In this document: piece after piece, positions 34,427 through 45,893 of the stretch
How the letters are laid out: every line of letters begins with the position of its first letter
How positions within the stretch are numbered: the first letter of the stretch is position 1
Assembly (NCBI GenBank): GCA_036345935.2
Contig: JADWOT020000004.1
Coordinates: 15,334,396 to 15,398,395, forward strand
DNA from: Taenia hydatigena
Lineage: Eukaryota; Platyhelminthes; Cestoda; Cyclophyllidea; Taeniidae
Length of the DNA: 64,000 bases
Direction: 5' to 3'
Notes under the pieces: generated by a model
Told to the model about the DNA's origin: nothing
The model's input: the letters and a program-made list of their open reading frames with translations, nothing else
Database searches by the model: none
Made by a program: the position numbers and the translations under genes

Positions 34427-34672
34427 TTAACCTCTATTTTGCAAGCCCGGACAAATCGTGACTACATAATAACAATCAGGCGATACATTGCAGCCTTTGT
34501 GCCAATTTGGCGGAATTTGAGCTATTTGTGCATTAACCTTTACAAATACGCTAGTTCGTTTTGAATCTATTCCTGTTAGTAAAATTGGACGATGCTTCAG
34601 ATAGAAAATTTGGTGTTTTCCGCAATTTTGGTTTATTTTATAGAGCAACTCAACCATCAACAGCTGACACAA
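34427..34672 (-). other. Right-arm copy of the Cys-containing possible exon
   Basis: Mirror of 16935-17180 with identical translation. Confidence 0.25.
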
Positions 34673-37600
34673 TAAACACGCTCGGATAAATAGCCTTGTT
34701 TTATGAGCAACGTCAAAGTTTGTTGCACTCTAGTGGCCAATAATAATGATAATAAAATAAACAGTTGTTTTGATCGGTAGACGCATAGCTTTCGTCACTG
34801 TGGCCGGAATAGCTGTGGACATCAAACAAGGATCGCAAAGCATTCGTCTTGCACCAGAGAAGTAGCTTTTTAGCACAGGAGAATGGGATGTGTACTTGTG
34901 ACGACTTAAATAATACCTAAATTGCAGTGTGCGTCTAGTGAGGTATGTTACCCGCTCTACTGAAATATGATGCAGCTAAGTTTATGGAGATGGGGGTCCG
35001 CTGTCCACGTTCCACTATTCATTCAAAACCATGGTAACCTTAATGTACGATGGCAGCAGACCCTATACATTATAGAGTTTGGAAGATTGACAGCCAATTC
35101 ATCAAATTTTACTTGAAAAGAGCTTTGCTTCATACGCGTACGCAGCGTACACTCTTGATTACTTTATGGCAAAGATGATTGCACGAAATTGCTTTGCGGG
35201 AAAATTGTCTGAACTCACACTAAGAAAGGACGAACATGTGCGTCTAAATTAACAAGTGTGTGTTGAATATTTGGGTATTGTTTTAAACGTGTGAATGAGT
35301 TGCACTGCAGAATACATTAATTACCAAAATAATCAGCTAGAATGGGCGGCTCGAATCGTAGCGTGTCTTGCTACATGATGGGCTTTTCGTGTCGCTTGCA
35401 TTTGCATAGATTAAGTAGTGATGACAAATTGCAGGATAAAAATCGTGACTTTAGAAATGGCTAACGGAAGCAGAATGAAGGGGGCTATGTAGGTTCTGCA
35501 AAGACAAAGCCGTAATTCTTCGTTGTGTTGTGCTGTTATGAGGCAAGCAATTACGAAATCCGTCTTGTGCAATAAAAATACAACCTCCCACAGGCTCTTA
35601 ATGGCAGACGTCTAAGCGAGCGAGATGGCTGCTTGGTGGAACTACGACGTCGGTAACACGGATCGCCGCTAAGTTTCGATAAATGGTCAACAAGCGTTAA
35701 GGCCGGTGGAGTAGAAGTCTAGTTTGGCAATGGGATTGGAAACTGAGTGTTATTTTGGGACAGCACACGGCATTACATCATCAATTGTTGTAGGAGGTTT
35801 AAAATGAACTTGCCTCATAACTAAGCATTCGGTAAACTGGATGGGATGCCGTTGGAAAAAGTAGCCAGTCGCTCTTTTAACAGAAGTAGCGAAATTGGAC
35901 ATATCTTCGATTATGCCCTACAAAATTCCCAAAAGATGTCATTCCGGTTTGAGTTTGCGTAAAGGTGTTTTATCTTACTCTTGGACTCAGTGTTTATTGC
36001 TGAAAACAAGACGACCATCTAATGGTTGAATTTGCTACAAGACGACTATATACTGTAATGGCAGTTGGATCATGAAGTGCAGCACATCTTGCGGCGAAGT
36101 TTGAGGCCTACCATTTCTTATTAACTCTTTGTTTGTGTTCAAAAGTAAAAAGTCTATTGTTTTGTTGGTCCAAGGAACAAAATTACCTGTGATTAGATAA
36201 AGGACATGCCACCATGTTTGCATGAAGTAATTTATTTTAGATGTATGGAGACTAGCACTGAATCAAATCATAAAAAGTCACAACACGTTTTTAAAATTAG
36301 TATGAGGCTAAAGAAGCATTACTTGCATGCTGTTTTTATCCCCTCATGATCGGAATTTTAGTAAACATTCAGCTTTGCGGCCATCAGCGCTGACTGCACT
36401 CGACAGTTGTAGTCGCACTTCATCGACATCATGCTTCTGAATTCGTGGTATTCGTAGGTGAATGCGGCAGATTACGAAGTGCATGAAAGCAGCCCTTTGC
36501 ACTGATTTTAGATTGATTGTAAATGGTTAAATTCGTGTTACATTGGGTTCTTTGTCAGAAATAGCGGTCGTGTGTAACTTCTGTGAGGTGTGCCTGAATT
36601 GTAACAACGGACTGAGGCGTCATTCTACTGTGACACGCTCTATCTGCATCAACTATTATTTACAAATGCCTCAACTTCAATTTTCTCGACATTTATAGCA
36701 AATGTATAATCGGCTCAGATATATGTGCTTTTATATATGTGTATACATGTGCAGAGGCACTAACCACAACCTGGAATTAAAAAGGAAAATAAAATAGCTT
36801 AAGTTTGCTTTGCGGTTCATGTCTGCAATAAAGTACTCAAAATTGTATTTCCTTCTAACTTGGCATGCTGGCTGTGCATGAACAATAACGAAGTGTCTGC
36901 CTTCTTAGCCTTTTCAAGACCCTTAAATGCCCTCAAACATTGTCACGTCAGTAGTGACATGGGATTGAGCGGACCACCCCCACTCCAAATCTCCGAATAT
37001 ACCATGCTTCAGAGTATCAAATCGCACGATTACCAATTGATGATTTTTTTATTTCGATTTGTTTACGAGGCGTAATGGATGCAAGAATAATGTATTTGTA
37101 GTCTGTATGCCAAAATTTGCACGCTTTTCCTATGTATCATAGCACACTGCCCGACAGTTCATCCTATCTCTTGAGTAGGCTTTGAATTCGACGAATTGCA
37201 GCACTTCAAGTCATTACAAATTGCCGCCACATTACCCGTATGCAACAGCTGTATCATCGCCGATGCTTTTCAAACAATGCCAAATCGGAGCACACATATA
37301 ATACAAACGCTTCGAAAATAAGTCTAGCACTGTATTGACTGAAATAATTGAGAAGAAATGCATCAAAACTTAGCCGTTTCTAGTGATGCCGTATGCCATT
37401 TGATTTTATAGATTGCGCCACTTGGGAGAGTCGCAAAAGATTTTAGGCGTAAAAAGATGATTCGCTGCCGATTCGTTTGTTCCTTTTTATTTGTCTTGCA
37501 CGCGACAACTACAAAACTTCGTTTGTCCAACTTTTCCCAATTACTCATGCTTAGCTAGGACTACTCACAGATTGCCTTTCAAGGTGTGCTAGTAGTACTC

Positions 37601-39100
37601 GAGGGGTAAGATGGGCCAGTGACTATAAATAAGCTCAACTGGACGTAACAAGCGGCTTGGGTCCTATTCTGTGACTGCTTAAGAGGTGTGAATGCATGCC
37701 GTGCACTATCGCTCACTCATACAGATTAGCAAAAGAGATCGTTACTTGTTATGACTGTGCCTGTAGGCAGTAATGGCTACAAAGTGGTTACCGTAAATGT
37801 CGTCCATCGAGCTGCATAGCAGTCGTCAACCAGGCAAGGAGAGCTGAAACTACAACCCACCACTCACCGAAATTTCATAACCATTGCATTCAGTGATTCT
37901 TTTGCGCGTCTGCTAATGATTACCACAAATTCAACCGTAAGCGAAAACTAAGACGCCGACTTGGCAAACCACAGATCCATCAGACTAGATGAACTACCAC
38001 TGGCGTGGATGGCGGCAAGGCCGAACTCTATAAACGACTACAGATCTACGTACTTATCTGTGGTCAAAAATTCTTTTTGACGAAACACATTACCGAGAAG
38101 CAGCTCTCACCTCACCTGCCAGAAACGAGCGGTAATTACATTACTGAATAGGTTTGCTCACGAATTCGCCGGAACACTTAGGTTAACGCAGACGCATCGG
38201 TTTATCAAAATAAAACGAAATTGCTCCTGTCTCATTTAGCCGAGCCCTCAGAATAAGCGTTTTGACATTGGTTGAGGTAAATTTATCAGAATTATAAGCC
38301 CGTAGTTCTTTGCAATATCCTAACACCAAGATAAGTGAAGGCTATTCGTAATTGCATTGTATTGTATTCCATTGAGAGGTCACAGAAACGCCTTGAGTTA
38401 TTGGTTGTCATTGAAGACATCACTCAATTCCTCATAGAATATGGTTTGAGGCATCAAGTGGAAGTGAGTACCAATGAACGATGAATGCATGAATTTGAGC
38501 AACTTAGAATGCGCAGATGGACGAACTGGAAATGTGTGATTGCTGAGAAGGACCATCTTACTTGCCGATGAGGTGTTTCGGTTAAAGCGTTAAATAGGAC
38601 AACCAGCGTGAGATCCACCCTGTCCGCGGATGTCTCCCCCTAGGAACAGCCAAATGCTTCTTATGAAATGGTCTGTAGGCATAAGCAGAGAGTTGCTGTT
38701 AGCATGATCGGTAGATGTTAAAAATTGTGCTAAGATTTCGGTAGCTGTTTGATTCCTCTAATAATTTAATCTGCTAACTTCCGGACATTCCCTGTTACCT
38801 GGCCGCAAAGGCCTAGCGACACGATTATTAGCCAATGAGGTAGCTAAGTGTAAAGGCGATTGTCAAACTTATCCATAGTTCAAAATAAAATTATTACAGA
38901 GTCGTAGGCTTGATTAATACATTCTTGAAAACAGGCGTTTTCCAAATACAAAAGGCTCTTTACACTGCCCCTCGCTTTTCGTCGACACCTCTTAAGACTT
39001 AGAGTGTTCTTATTAAAAGTTAAAATAAGAATCCTTTCCGCGATTGCCATGGAAGCTTCATTGTAACGAAAACAAAGTAACTTTACATTTCGACTAAGTT
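34673..39100. other. Long stretch without recognised gene
   Basis: Mirror of 12506-16934. A few substitutions appear between about 37.5 and 38.6 kb; the inner part looks identical. Confidence 0.4.
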
Positions 39101-39403
39101 ATGTCTCCAAAACATAGGACGACCCACCCATTCAACTCCACTCCGTACCTGTGGCTGGATGTAGAGTCAATGTTACCAACATTCAACCCATCAAAGAAAC
39201 ACCACAGGGAGCTTAGATTTGCTACCGATTCTGATCAAATCACTGCCTTTGCCTTGAAGAGACGCTTCCCAACGAAATACCATCAAAAAAGCACAGCACC
39301 AATTGATGTGTTAGTGCTTACAGCAAGCTCGCATTATAGGATGTCGGTTGCGATTGGCTTCTTTTGTCAGGTCTGCATGCAATGGTGTATTTCATGGGAA
39401 TAG
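39101..39403 (+). other. Hypothetical 100-codon frame (intact only in right arm)
   Basis: ATG-started frame with MSPKHRTTHPFNS, a basic middle, and a C-terminal VAIGFFCQVCMQWCISWE with three Cys, ending TAG. The left-arm version has one extra base and stops after 68 codons. No domain recognised. Substitutions between the arms fall on all codon positions, so constraint is not shown. Confidence 0.3.
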
Positions 39404-39842
39404 GCTGATAAGAAACTGAAACTGTGCCAATGCCTTGTTTCTCTACCAATTCGCCCGCCATTCAGTAATGAGCTTTTACCCTCTTTCTTAAAAACACAAT
39501 ATCTGACAGTATCAATGCAAAGCAATTGGTAGCCAACACTGGGCTCTTAGAACATTAAAGAGCAAGAGCAATTGTTCTGTCCGTTAGTCGGAATGGATGT
39601 TAATGCTTTGCAGATTAACAAACAGAAAATACGGACGAAGCAAAATTTATCTGCTTATAAAGCAGGAATCGGCGCAGTCAGCAGAATCTGTCTAAAGGTA
39701 TATGCCACGTACATGCGACACTGGTGAAGGGTGGATGAATTTCATTTATACATTAGAGGATGATCTTGTCAAAGTGGCTTAGTTCGGCGTTATTAGTGGC
39801 GTATTGAAACCAAAGCACAATGCGCTGGCCCATGTCATCCTC
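39404..39842. other. No gene seen
   Basis: Mirror of the region around 11763-12201; nothing recognisable. Confidence 0.35.
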
Positions 39843-39986
39843 ATGCTGTTGCTCTTAGGGTCTTGGCCCGGGCCACAGACCAATGCTCAATCTAATTTCT
39901 ATTGCTCAGGTGCTGCCACTAGCATGCCCACCATCAACACTAGCCTCCCACCGACCTCTCAACCTCACTTTCAACGCACGAGGTAG
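39843..39986 (+). other. Right-arm copy of the secreted-peptide-like frame
   Basis: Mirror of 11619-11762, with Phe in place of the Cys after the leader. A second ATG frame (39883-40086) overlaps it, also with a hydrophobic start, so the coding frame is undecided. Confidence 0.25.
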
Positions 39987-40914
39987 ATGCATCCTCTCTT
40001 CCTACTTATATTTTGTTAGTAGAGAGTCGTTAGAAGACTCCGACGTCTGCTGGCTTAAATTTGTACGGTCTAAATTTACAGCTTGAGGAAGGCAAAGAAT
40101 TAGGTGCGGTTCAGTGTTGAGCATAACTCAGCAACCATATTCCGCATCCCATGTCTCGTACTCACCCTGAATCAGGCCTTCCCAACAACACACCTTCGTG
40201 AATAATTACAATCTGTGCTGCTACATGGGTACTAATTTGTTTTGCAATTGCATGAGACGTAGTGCTCTTATTATCTATGTCTGAACGGTGTTCTGCAAAG
40301 CTTTATAAGTACTGACAACGACATAAACATTACGCAGATGCCTTCACCACCTGTCAAACTTCCAATTCATCACTCTAGCCTCTTAATTTGCGCTTCTTTG
40401 TATTCGTGTGTCACCAACTTTGTTGCTCACCACACAATGTGTCTGGCTGAGCACTGCTAATGTTGTCTCTCATCTTATGGAGCACTGTGTGGACTAGCCC
40501 AGGGAATGGACAGCGCTTGACGATAAAAAGGACACCAAAGCTCGACTTCTGACCAACGACATTACAACGCATAAACACCAACATCAAAGTTAAATCACCA
40601 AAGATAAGATGTTTGTGAAGTCTGCAACTCTTATTCTTACAACTAACCTGGTCACCCAAGTACGATAATCATACATCACATTGCGTAGCGTGAGAACTGT
40701 TTATGCCACAATTATGCCGAAATTTTTAACGAGCCATAGCTTTGGGTCACACGATCCAACCACACACCTCCAAATTCAACAGCACACCGATGCGTTGCGC
40801 AGTGGGAGAGGTGAAATTGGGCTGTATTTTACTTGCGCCAATTTTAAGCTGTCTATTAGTTCATACTGGATTACATCCACGCATGTTATTCCACATCTGA
40901 CAATAGGTTGAAAT
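39987..40914. other. Unassigned, includes an 82-codon minus-strand frame
   Basis: The minus-strand frame 40411-40659 (with LTLMLVFMRCNVV and SSFGVLFIVKRCPF) is open here but has an in-frame TGA in the left arm. No family recognised. Confidence 0.3.
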
Positions 40915-41133
40915 TCAAAGCTGCATAAAATGAGAGAGCAGGGAGTAAATGGTGTGGCCTGGAAATGCTATTAGAAGTGAGATGGCCATGTCATGGAATG
41001 CACTGAGGGCCAGAGAAGGAAACACTTGCCGGAGGAAGCAATGCATATATGTAAACCAGGCGTCTTCCACGAAAGTGACTCTGCACAAAAGCTGCATGGA
41101 GTGACTTAGGAAGTGTTCGTTGTCTGCGGACAA
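40915..41133 (-). pseudogene. Right-arm, shifted copy of the frame at 10472
   Basis: Same sequence as the left arm up to FPGHTIYS; a two-base insertion (ctgctctctca against cgctctca) then shifts it to an early stop. Confidence 0.3.
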
Positions 41134-41671
41134 ACAGGTGAAGGTGGTTTCAGCTCCAATCTATACCTCACTCCAGCTGAGCAGATGGCAACAATAGCAA
41201 CCATGGAAATATCCCCCGAAGCAACCAGTATTGCTCACAAGATTATTGCTATGTTAAGTGATTCCATGCAAGCATAAGCAATTATCGTATACCAGCAGCG
41301 CAAGTCATGACATTTCGTTAAGCATGGGGATGACAAGGGTCTGTTTAAACTGAAGCAGTGCTTAGTTGAACTGCGTTGATATAAGCTAGATGTGAGGACT
41401 CGTAGTTGAATTGATCCAGAACTCGATGTCAGCATGCTCAAAATTGTGCGCTTCTCTTAGCATTGAACATCGTTTAGTACATGAGAAATAAGCACTGCTA
41501 AGCACAGTATGCCCGTTTTCAATGATTGTGGGCTACCAGCTACGGGGCATGTGGGAAGGTGTTCTTCAGACTACACTTGATACCTAGCTAAGTATCCCTT
41601 CCTGTTCAACATCACGCATGCCATTTCCACGATGCGAGTACAGGTTCCAGGTGATTTAAAATAACAAAGAC
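41134..41671. other. 3' flank of 4TM copy 4, right arm
   Basis: Mirror of about 9935-10471; no supported gene. Confidence 0.35.
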
Positions 41672-42163
41672 TTATTTCCAAACAATTGGAGCAATGTAAA
41701 TGAGGAGGAAAGGAAGGGGAAAGGGTACAGGTGAATGCAGGCAGTATTTGTGTGCACTGTAGCCATAACTGAGTTTGGTGATGGCGATTACCAGGGCCAT
41801 TGCCGCACACACACCACCAAATATGTGGTTCCACAGACGTATCATGAGTTGGCTGCAGTAGTAGAAGATGGCGAACACACACACAATTGCCACGACGCAT
41901 GCCAACACTTGGACGCTCACATGCAGTCTGCGTGATGAGCTGGAGTCAGGTTCGGTGCACGTGGCTATGGTATGCGAGATAGCGGTGACGAGGGAGAGCA
42001 GGAAGACCACTGAGAGGTAAGTCACCACCACTAGCATCACGTTCGACTCGAGGCAGAGTTGTGAGCAGAGTCGTTTACACATCCACCCATCGTTGACGAA
42101 GGCAACGGTGTTGAGCAGGGCAGCATTGTGGAGTACAACTGCTTCTCCTATGTGCACACTCAT
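41672..42163 (-). CDS. 4TM small membrane protein, copy 4, right arm (intact, extended C-terminus)
   Basis: 163 residues from the conserved ATG (MSVHIGEAVVLHNAALL). The loop is GWMCKRLCSQLCLES, segment 2 VMLVVVTYLSVVFLLSLV, segment 3 VLACVVAIVCVFAIFYYCS, then LWNHIFGGVCAAMALVIAI and TKLSYGYSAH. The stop used by the left-arm copy (aactaa) is here cacaaa, so translation runs 25 codons into the former 3' UTR, adding a proline-rich hydrophobic tail (FPLPFLLIYIAPIVWK). The TATA box is intact at 42216-42221. All four membrane segments are preserved, unlike the left-arm copy at 9476. Function unknown. Confidence 0.7.
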   Translation of the reverse strand: MSVHIGEAVVLHNAALLNTVAFVNDGWMCKRLCSQLCLESNVMLVVVTYLSVVFLLSLVTAISHTIATCTEPDSSSSRRLHVSVQVLACVVAIVCVFAIFYYCSQLMIRLWNHIFGGVCAAMALVIAITKLSYGYSAHKYCLHSPVPFPLPFLLIYIAPIVWK

Positions 42164-42215
42164 GTGGGTTGGACTTGCACTGATGTTATCATCCACCTCC
42201 CTTCCATTCACCACA

Positions 42216-42221
42216 TTTATA
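42216..42221 (-). promoter_or_regulatory. TATA box of 4TM copy 4, right arm
   Basis: TATAAA on the minus strand, 53 bp before the ATG. The bases just upstream read gcgaatataaatgtgg, one change from the other copies. Confidence 0.6.
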
Positions 42222-43434
42222 TTCGCGATGGCATTTGGGTTAGTGTTGAGTGATTGTTCTCCAATTTAGTGGTGAACCCACCCACGTATTGATATAATGC
42301 GTTTCGTTAAAAGGGATGTGATATGAGTAGGAAACCGCATAAGATTGCCAAGACGTGGTCATTTGTTCTCAAAAAGTAATTTTGTGATACAGGACTCGTA
42401 TGACATAACTTAGGCAATTTGAGTCGAGGGCTTTTTTAAGTCCCAAAGTGCTGAGAAATGAGTCATTGCTATGCTGTTACGCATTCATATTTTATACTGA
42501 TCGAAATTGTCGGTTCCCAAGCTCCCTTGATTTGCAAGTTGATGTGCACTTTTGTTTGTTTTGCTGCATTTGATGCATGCTTTTTCTGTGCATTTTATTT
42601 TTGATCTTTTTTTATCTTCGTAAGACTTAAGTAATGGAACCTTCATCACTGACATTATTTCTGGCTTTCCGTGTCTCTATTAATAAAGGGCACTTACAAG
42701 GCGTATATGCTCTCGATGTGGAAGTGCAGAGGTGAGAAGTTCAGTTAGAGGAATCAGAAATTTTAGCTATTACAGACATCTCGAAGACAGTTGAACGTCT
42801 GCTGGTGACGTTGTCGAGGAACGCGAAGCATCTCAATGCACTGGCAAGGTTATGCGTAAGCAAGGAACCAAAGCTCGTGCATGTGAGCACAGCAATAAGG
42901 AAAAACGTGCGATGTGATATGCGGGGTTAGGAACTGCATGAAATGGTTTACGGAGGTAGGTAGAATGTTCAGTACTGATCAAGTGGCACCGATGCTACAG
43001 AAAGCCTGTAAAAATAGGAAGAAACACCACGCCACTAAATCAAAGCACCGGCATTGGATAGGTTAAGTTGGCATTTATGTGTCGACTGACGATCTGACGC
43101 TATAAGTCATGTCGAAGTGTTGTGGAACTAAGGCATTGAGGAGGCAGAATATAAGAGGCAATGCTAGGAATCCTGAACACACGATTCATCTCGCTGCATT
43201 ATAATTAACATGGATAAAATAAATTGTGAAGCCATGTACTTAAGAAGATGGCTGGAATGAGAGCAGCCAAACTGAAATGCCGCGGTACAGGATAGGCTAA
43301 TTTCACGATGTCCATCATATGGGTTCTATTGACAACACACCCTGATTGAGGACTAGACCTGCATCAATGCGTGGGCGTGCTCACCACTAAATTGGAGCAC
43401 AATCACTCAACACTAACCCAAATGACATCGCGCA
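42222..43434. other. Shared upstream region of divergent copies, right arm
   Basis: Mirror of 8206-9417, including the 47-codon open block at 42787-42930. No other gene seen. Confidence 0.45.
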
Positions 43435-43440
43435 TATAAA
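43435..43440 (+). promoter_or_regulatory. TATA box of 4TM copy 3, right arm
   Basis: TATAAA in gcgcatataaatgtggc, 53 bp before the ATG at 43493. Confidence 0.6.
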
Positions 43441-43492
43441 TGTGGCGAATGGAAGGGAGGTGGATGATATCATCAGTGCAAGTCCAAGCCAC

Positions 43493-43906
43493 ATGAGTGT
43501 GCACATAGGAGAAGCAGTTGTACTCTACAGTGCTGCTCTGCTTAGCATCGTTGCCTTCGTCAACGATGGGTGGATGTGTGGAAGGCTCTGCTCACAACTC
43601 TGCCTCGAGTCGAACGTGATGCTAGTGGTGGTGACTTGCCTCTCAGTGGCCCTCCTGCTCTCCCTCGTCACCGCTATCTCGCATACCATAGCCACGTGCA
43701 CCGAACCTGACTCCAGCTCGTCACGCAGACTGCATGTGAGCGTCCAAGTGATGGCATGCGTCGTGGCGATTGTGTGTGTTCGCCATCTTCTACTACTGCA
43801 GCCAACTCATGATACGTCTGCGGTACACATATTTGGTGGTGTGTGTGCAGCAATGTCCCTGGTAATCGCCATCACTAAACTCCGTTATGGCAGCAGTGTG
43901 AACTAA
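43493..43906 (+). CDS. 4TM small membrane protein, copy 3, right arm (third segment scrambled)
   Basis: An open frame of 137 codons from the conserved ATG, with normal segment 1, loop GWMCGRLCSQLCLES, segment 2 and the fourth-segment/tail region (IFGGVCAAMSLVIAI, TKLRYGSSVN). Loss of two bases in a GT run after VAIVCV shifts the frame. It is restored 15 codons later by loss of one more base, so the end of segment 3 and the LWNH motif are replaced by RHLLLLQPTHDTSAVH. The result is still open but probably misfolded; I would treat it as a likely pseudogene. Its 5' part resembles the left-arm copy 4 (9476) more than its own mirror (7731). Confidence 0.55.
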   Translation: MSVHIGEAVVLYSAALLSIVAFVNDGWMCGRLCSQLCLESNVMLVVVTCLSVALLLSLVTAISHTIATCTEPDSSSSRRLHVSVQVMACVVAIVCVRHLLLLQPTHDTSAVHIFGGVCAAMSLVIAITKLRYGSSVN

Positions 43907-44064
43907 TACTGCCTGCATTTACCTGTACCCTCTCCCTATCCTTTCCTCCTCATGTACATTGCTCCACTTGTTTTCAAGAAATCATTTCCACACTTGACTG
44001 ACTCCATTCTGTAGTGAAATGCTGAGGGTGTGCATGTAGTGTATGTGTGGATGGGGTCGTGAGC

Positions 44065-44340
44065 TTATGCTGAGTGCTGACTATAGAATTCCGTCACGCG
44101 TGTCCCGTTTCCGGCAGCGTAGAGCTGCTTGCAAATGTTGGTGCATAATTTGCAGTGATGCATTTCGCGTGCGTCTAGTAAGCGTTCATATTTTGGCCAG
44201 AACATAACCTCAGCGTTTATGATTTGGAACTGAGGAACGGTCCGATCGCATATCCTCACAAGTCCTTCATCTGCATGGATTTTAACCACACATTGCTCCG
44301 ATGTGATGCCACCCTGTCCTTCATCTCCTAACTTAGTCAC
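44065..44340 (-). other. Right-arm copy of the HCKLCTNIC frame
   Basis: Mirror of 7297-7572 with identical translation over 91 codons. Confidence 0.3.
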
Positions 44341-45240
44341 TTACTGCTCTTCAAATTCTTGTATTTTTGGTGTTTTACATTAATCTGGTTTTGCTTTTGC
44401 ATAAGAAAATATGATTGTACTAGCGATTTCAAATATCCGTAAAATTAAAATAACCGAATATTAGGGACTGCAAACAAAGCAAGTCTGGCATTTAAAAAAT
44501 AGAAGAAGTGTGGCTAGACTGAAATTCTTAACTATTTTTTCCTTTCAATTTTTAAAAACTTTGATGCATTCTTAGACAAATATCGATTTGCTGTTTGCTA
44601 AGTCGTGAATCTTTGATACTAATCTGGCAGTGCTCAACCCACGTAGGGAATGAGAAAAATGCGCTTTGTTAGGTTAATCTGAAGAAAGCAATTCAAAGGC
44701 TAATCTGGGCGATCGAACTAGTGGACGCGAACCATTTTTCATAATGACCCTCCTCGAGCAGTTGGCTTCCGCATTTAGTGGTAAAGTGCTTCCTGCTCAA
44801 TGCCTTCATGGTCCATGTTATGATTTCACGAATGTGTATGCATACGCGAAGAGTGTTGCATTTGGTATCGCATTCTACGGCCGGCAATCAGAATGTGTCG
44901 TTTGAGTACTTGCCGATTATAAATCATCTTAAATAGTAAGATTAGGAGCGGTTTTTGATTTGTAGATTACAAGATCACTCCAATAAGGGGATGCTAGCGA
45001 ACGTGCGATTTGAAGCAGGAAGGAGGCGATGACAATGCGTTAATATGCACTCCATCAGAACTCCTCACAAAGCTAACTTTTGCCCTCATTCAAAATTAGG
45101 GCAAAGATCTGGTCATTTTAAGGACAAGTTGGACATGTGCCGACAATGTAGCAAAGCAGTCATAAAGGATTGTGTAAGAAAACAAATATTCTACTTTGAA
45201 ATATTCAACTCCATTTTTGGAGTGAATGAGATCACCCTTG
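44341..45240. other. No recognised gene
   Basis: Mirror of 6422-7296, plus a 25-bp AT-rich insertion at about 44,435-44,462 flanked by atatt-type microhomology that is absent from the left arm. Confidence 0.35.
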
Positions 45241-45793
45241 CTATTGAATGCATTTGAATGATTTTACGTAAGCACACTTTGACTGAGATTTTATAAGAAC
45301 CATTTCCTTCCAATCGTGAAAGTCGGTGCCTTCTTCGGATTCAAGTTTTTCAGGTATGAATTGCAAAATATCACTAGCATCAAGCTTTGATGCAATCATC
45401 GGGCATGCAGCATAAAGTAAACACAAACCATTATCAGTGCCACCACGGTTAGACGTTTACAAAGTCCACACCTCACTCATGCAGACAAAGGAGCACATTG
45501 TAGTAAATACCCAACGTTGCTCATGCTTGCCGACCATTGTTGAAGCGATGTGGAGTGATCCCTTCCAGACTATATTCCATGTCTCTTTATAACTTACTGA
45601 CTGCATGGCAGAAGCGATTTCATCGAGTAAGTAAGTATGGCGGCTACATTTACAAAGATAAGCTATGATAAAGCTAATCGGGTGGAAAAGAAAATGGCGG
45701 AATGAAGCTATCTTTCTTGACTGGGCCAAATAAAATGGACTTAACAAGAGATGGAAATTGTAATGAATTCTAAGTCTCATTACCTTGAAACGG
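45241..45793 (-). pseudogene. Right-arm part of the phosphatase-like gene, cut by gap
   Basis: Mirror of 5870-6421 with the same internal TAA. Only the last exons are present; the sequence stops inside the 13-codon exon where the N run begins. Confidence 0.4.
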
Positions 45794-45893
45794 NNNNNNN
45801 NNNNNNNNNNNNNNNNNNNNNNNNNNNNNNNNNNNNNNNNNNNNNNNNNNNNNNNNNNNNNNNNNNNNNNNNNNNNNNNNNNNNNNNNNNNNN
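45794..45893. other. Assembly gap (100 N)
   Basis: Exactly 100 N, a usual placeholder for a gap of unknown size. On one side lies the right inverted arm, on the other the first unit of the tandem array, so the join between them is not sequence-supported. Confidence 0.97.

Larger units (their letters stand above)
27158..45793 (-). repeat. Right arm of the 18-kb inverted duplication
   Basis: Reverse complement of 5870-23953. Compared with the left arm it carries about 0.5 kb more downstream of 4TM copy 6 (about 29.39-29.89 kb, with the CTG run), 25 bp more near 44.44 kb, and scattered substitutions that are commoner between 38 and 44 kb. It ends at an N gap, so its natural outer end is unknown. 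Confidence 0.95.
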
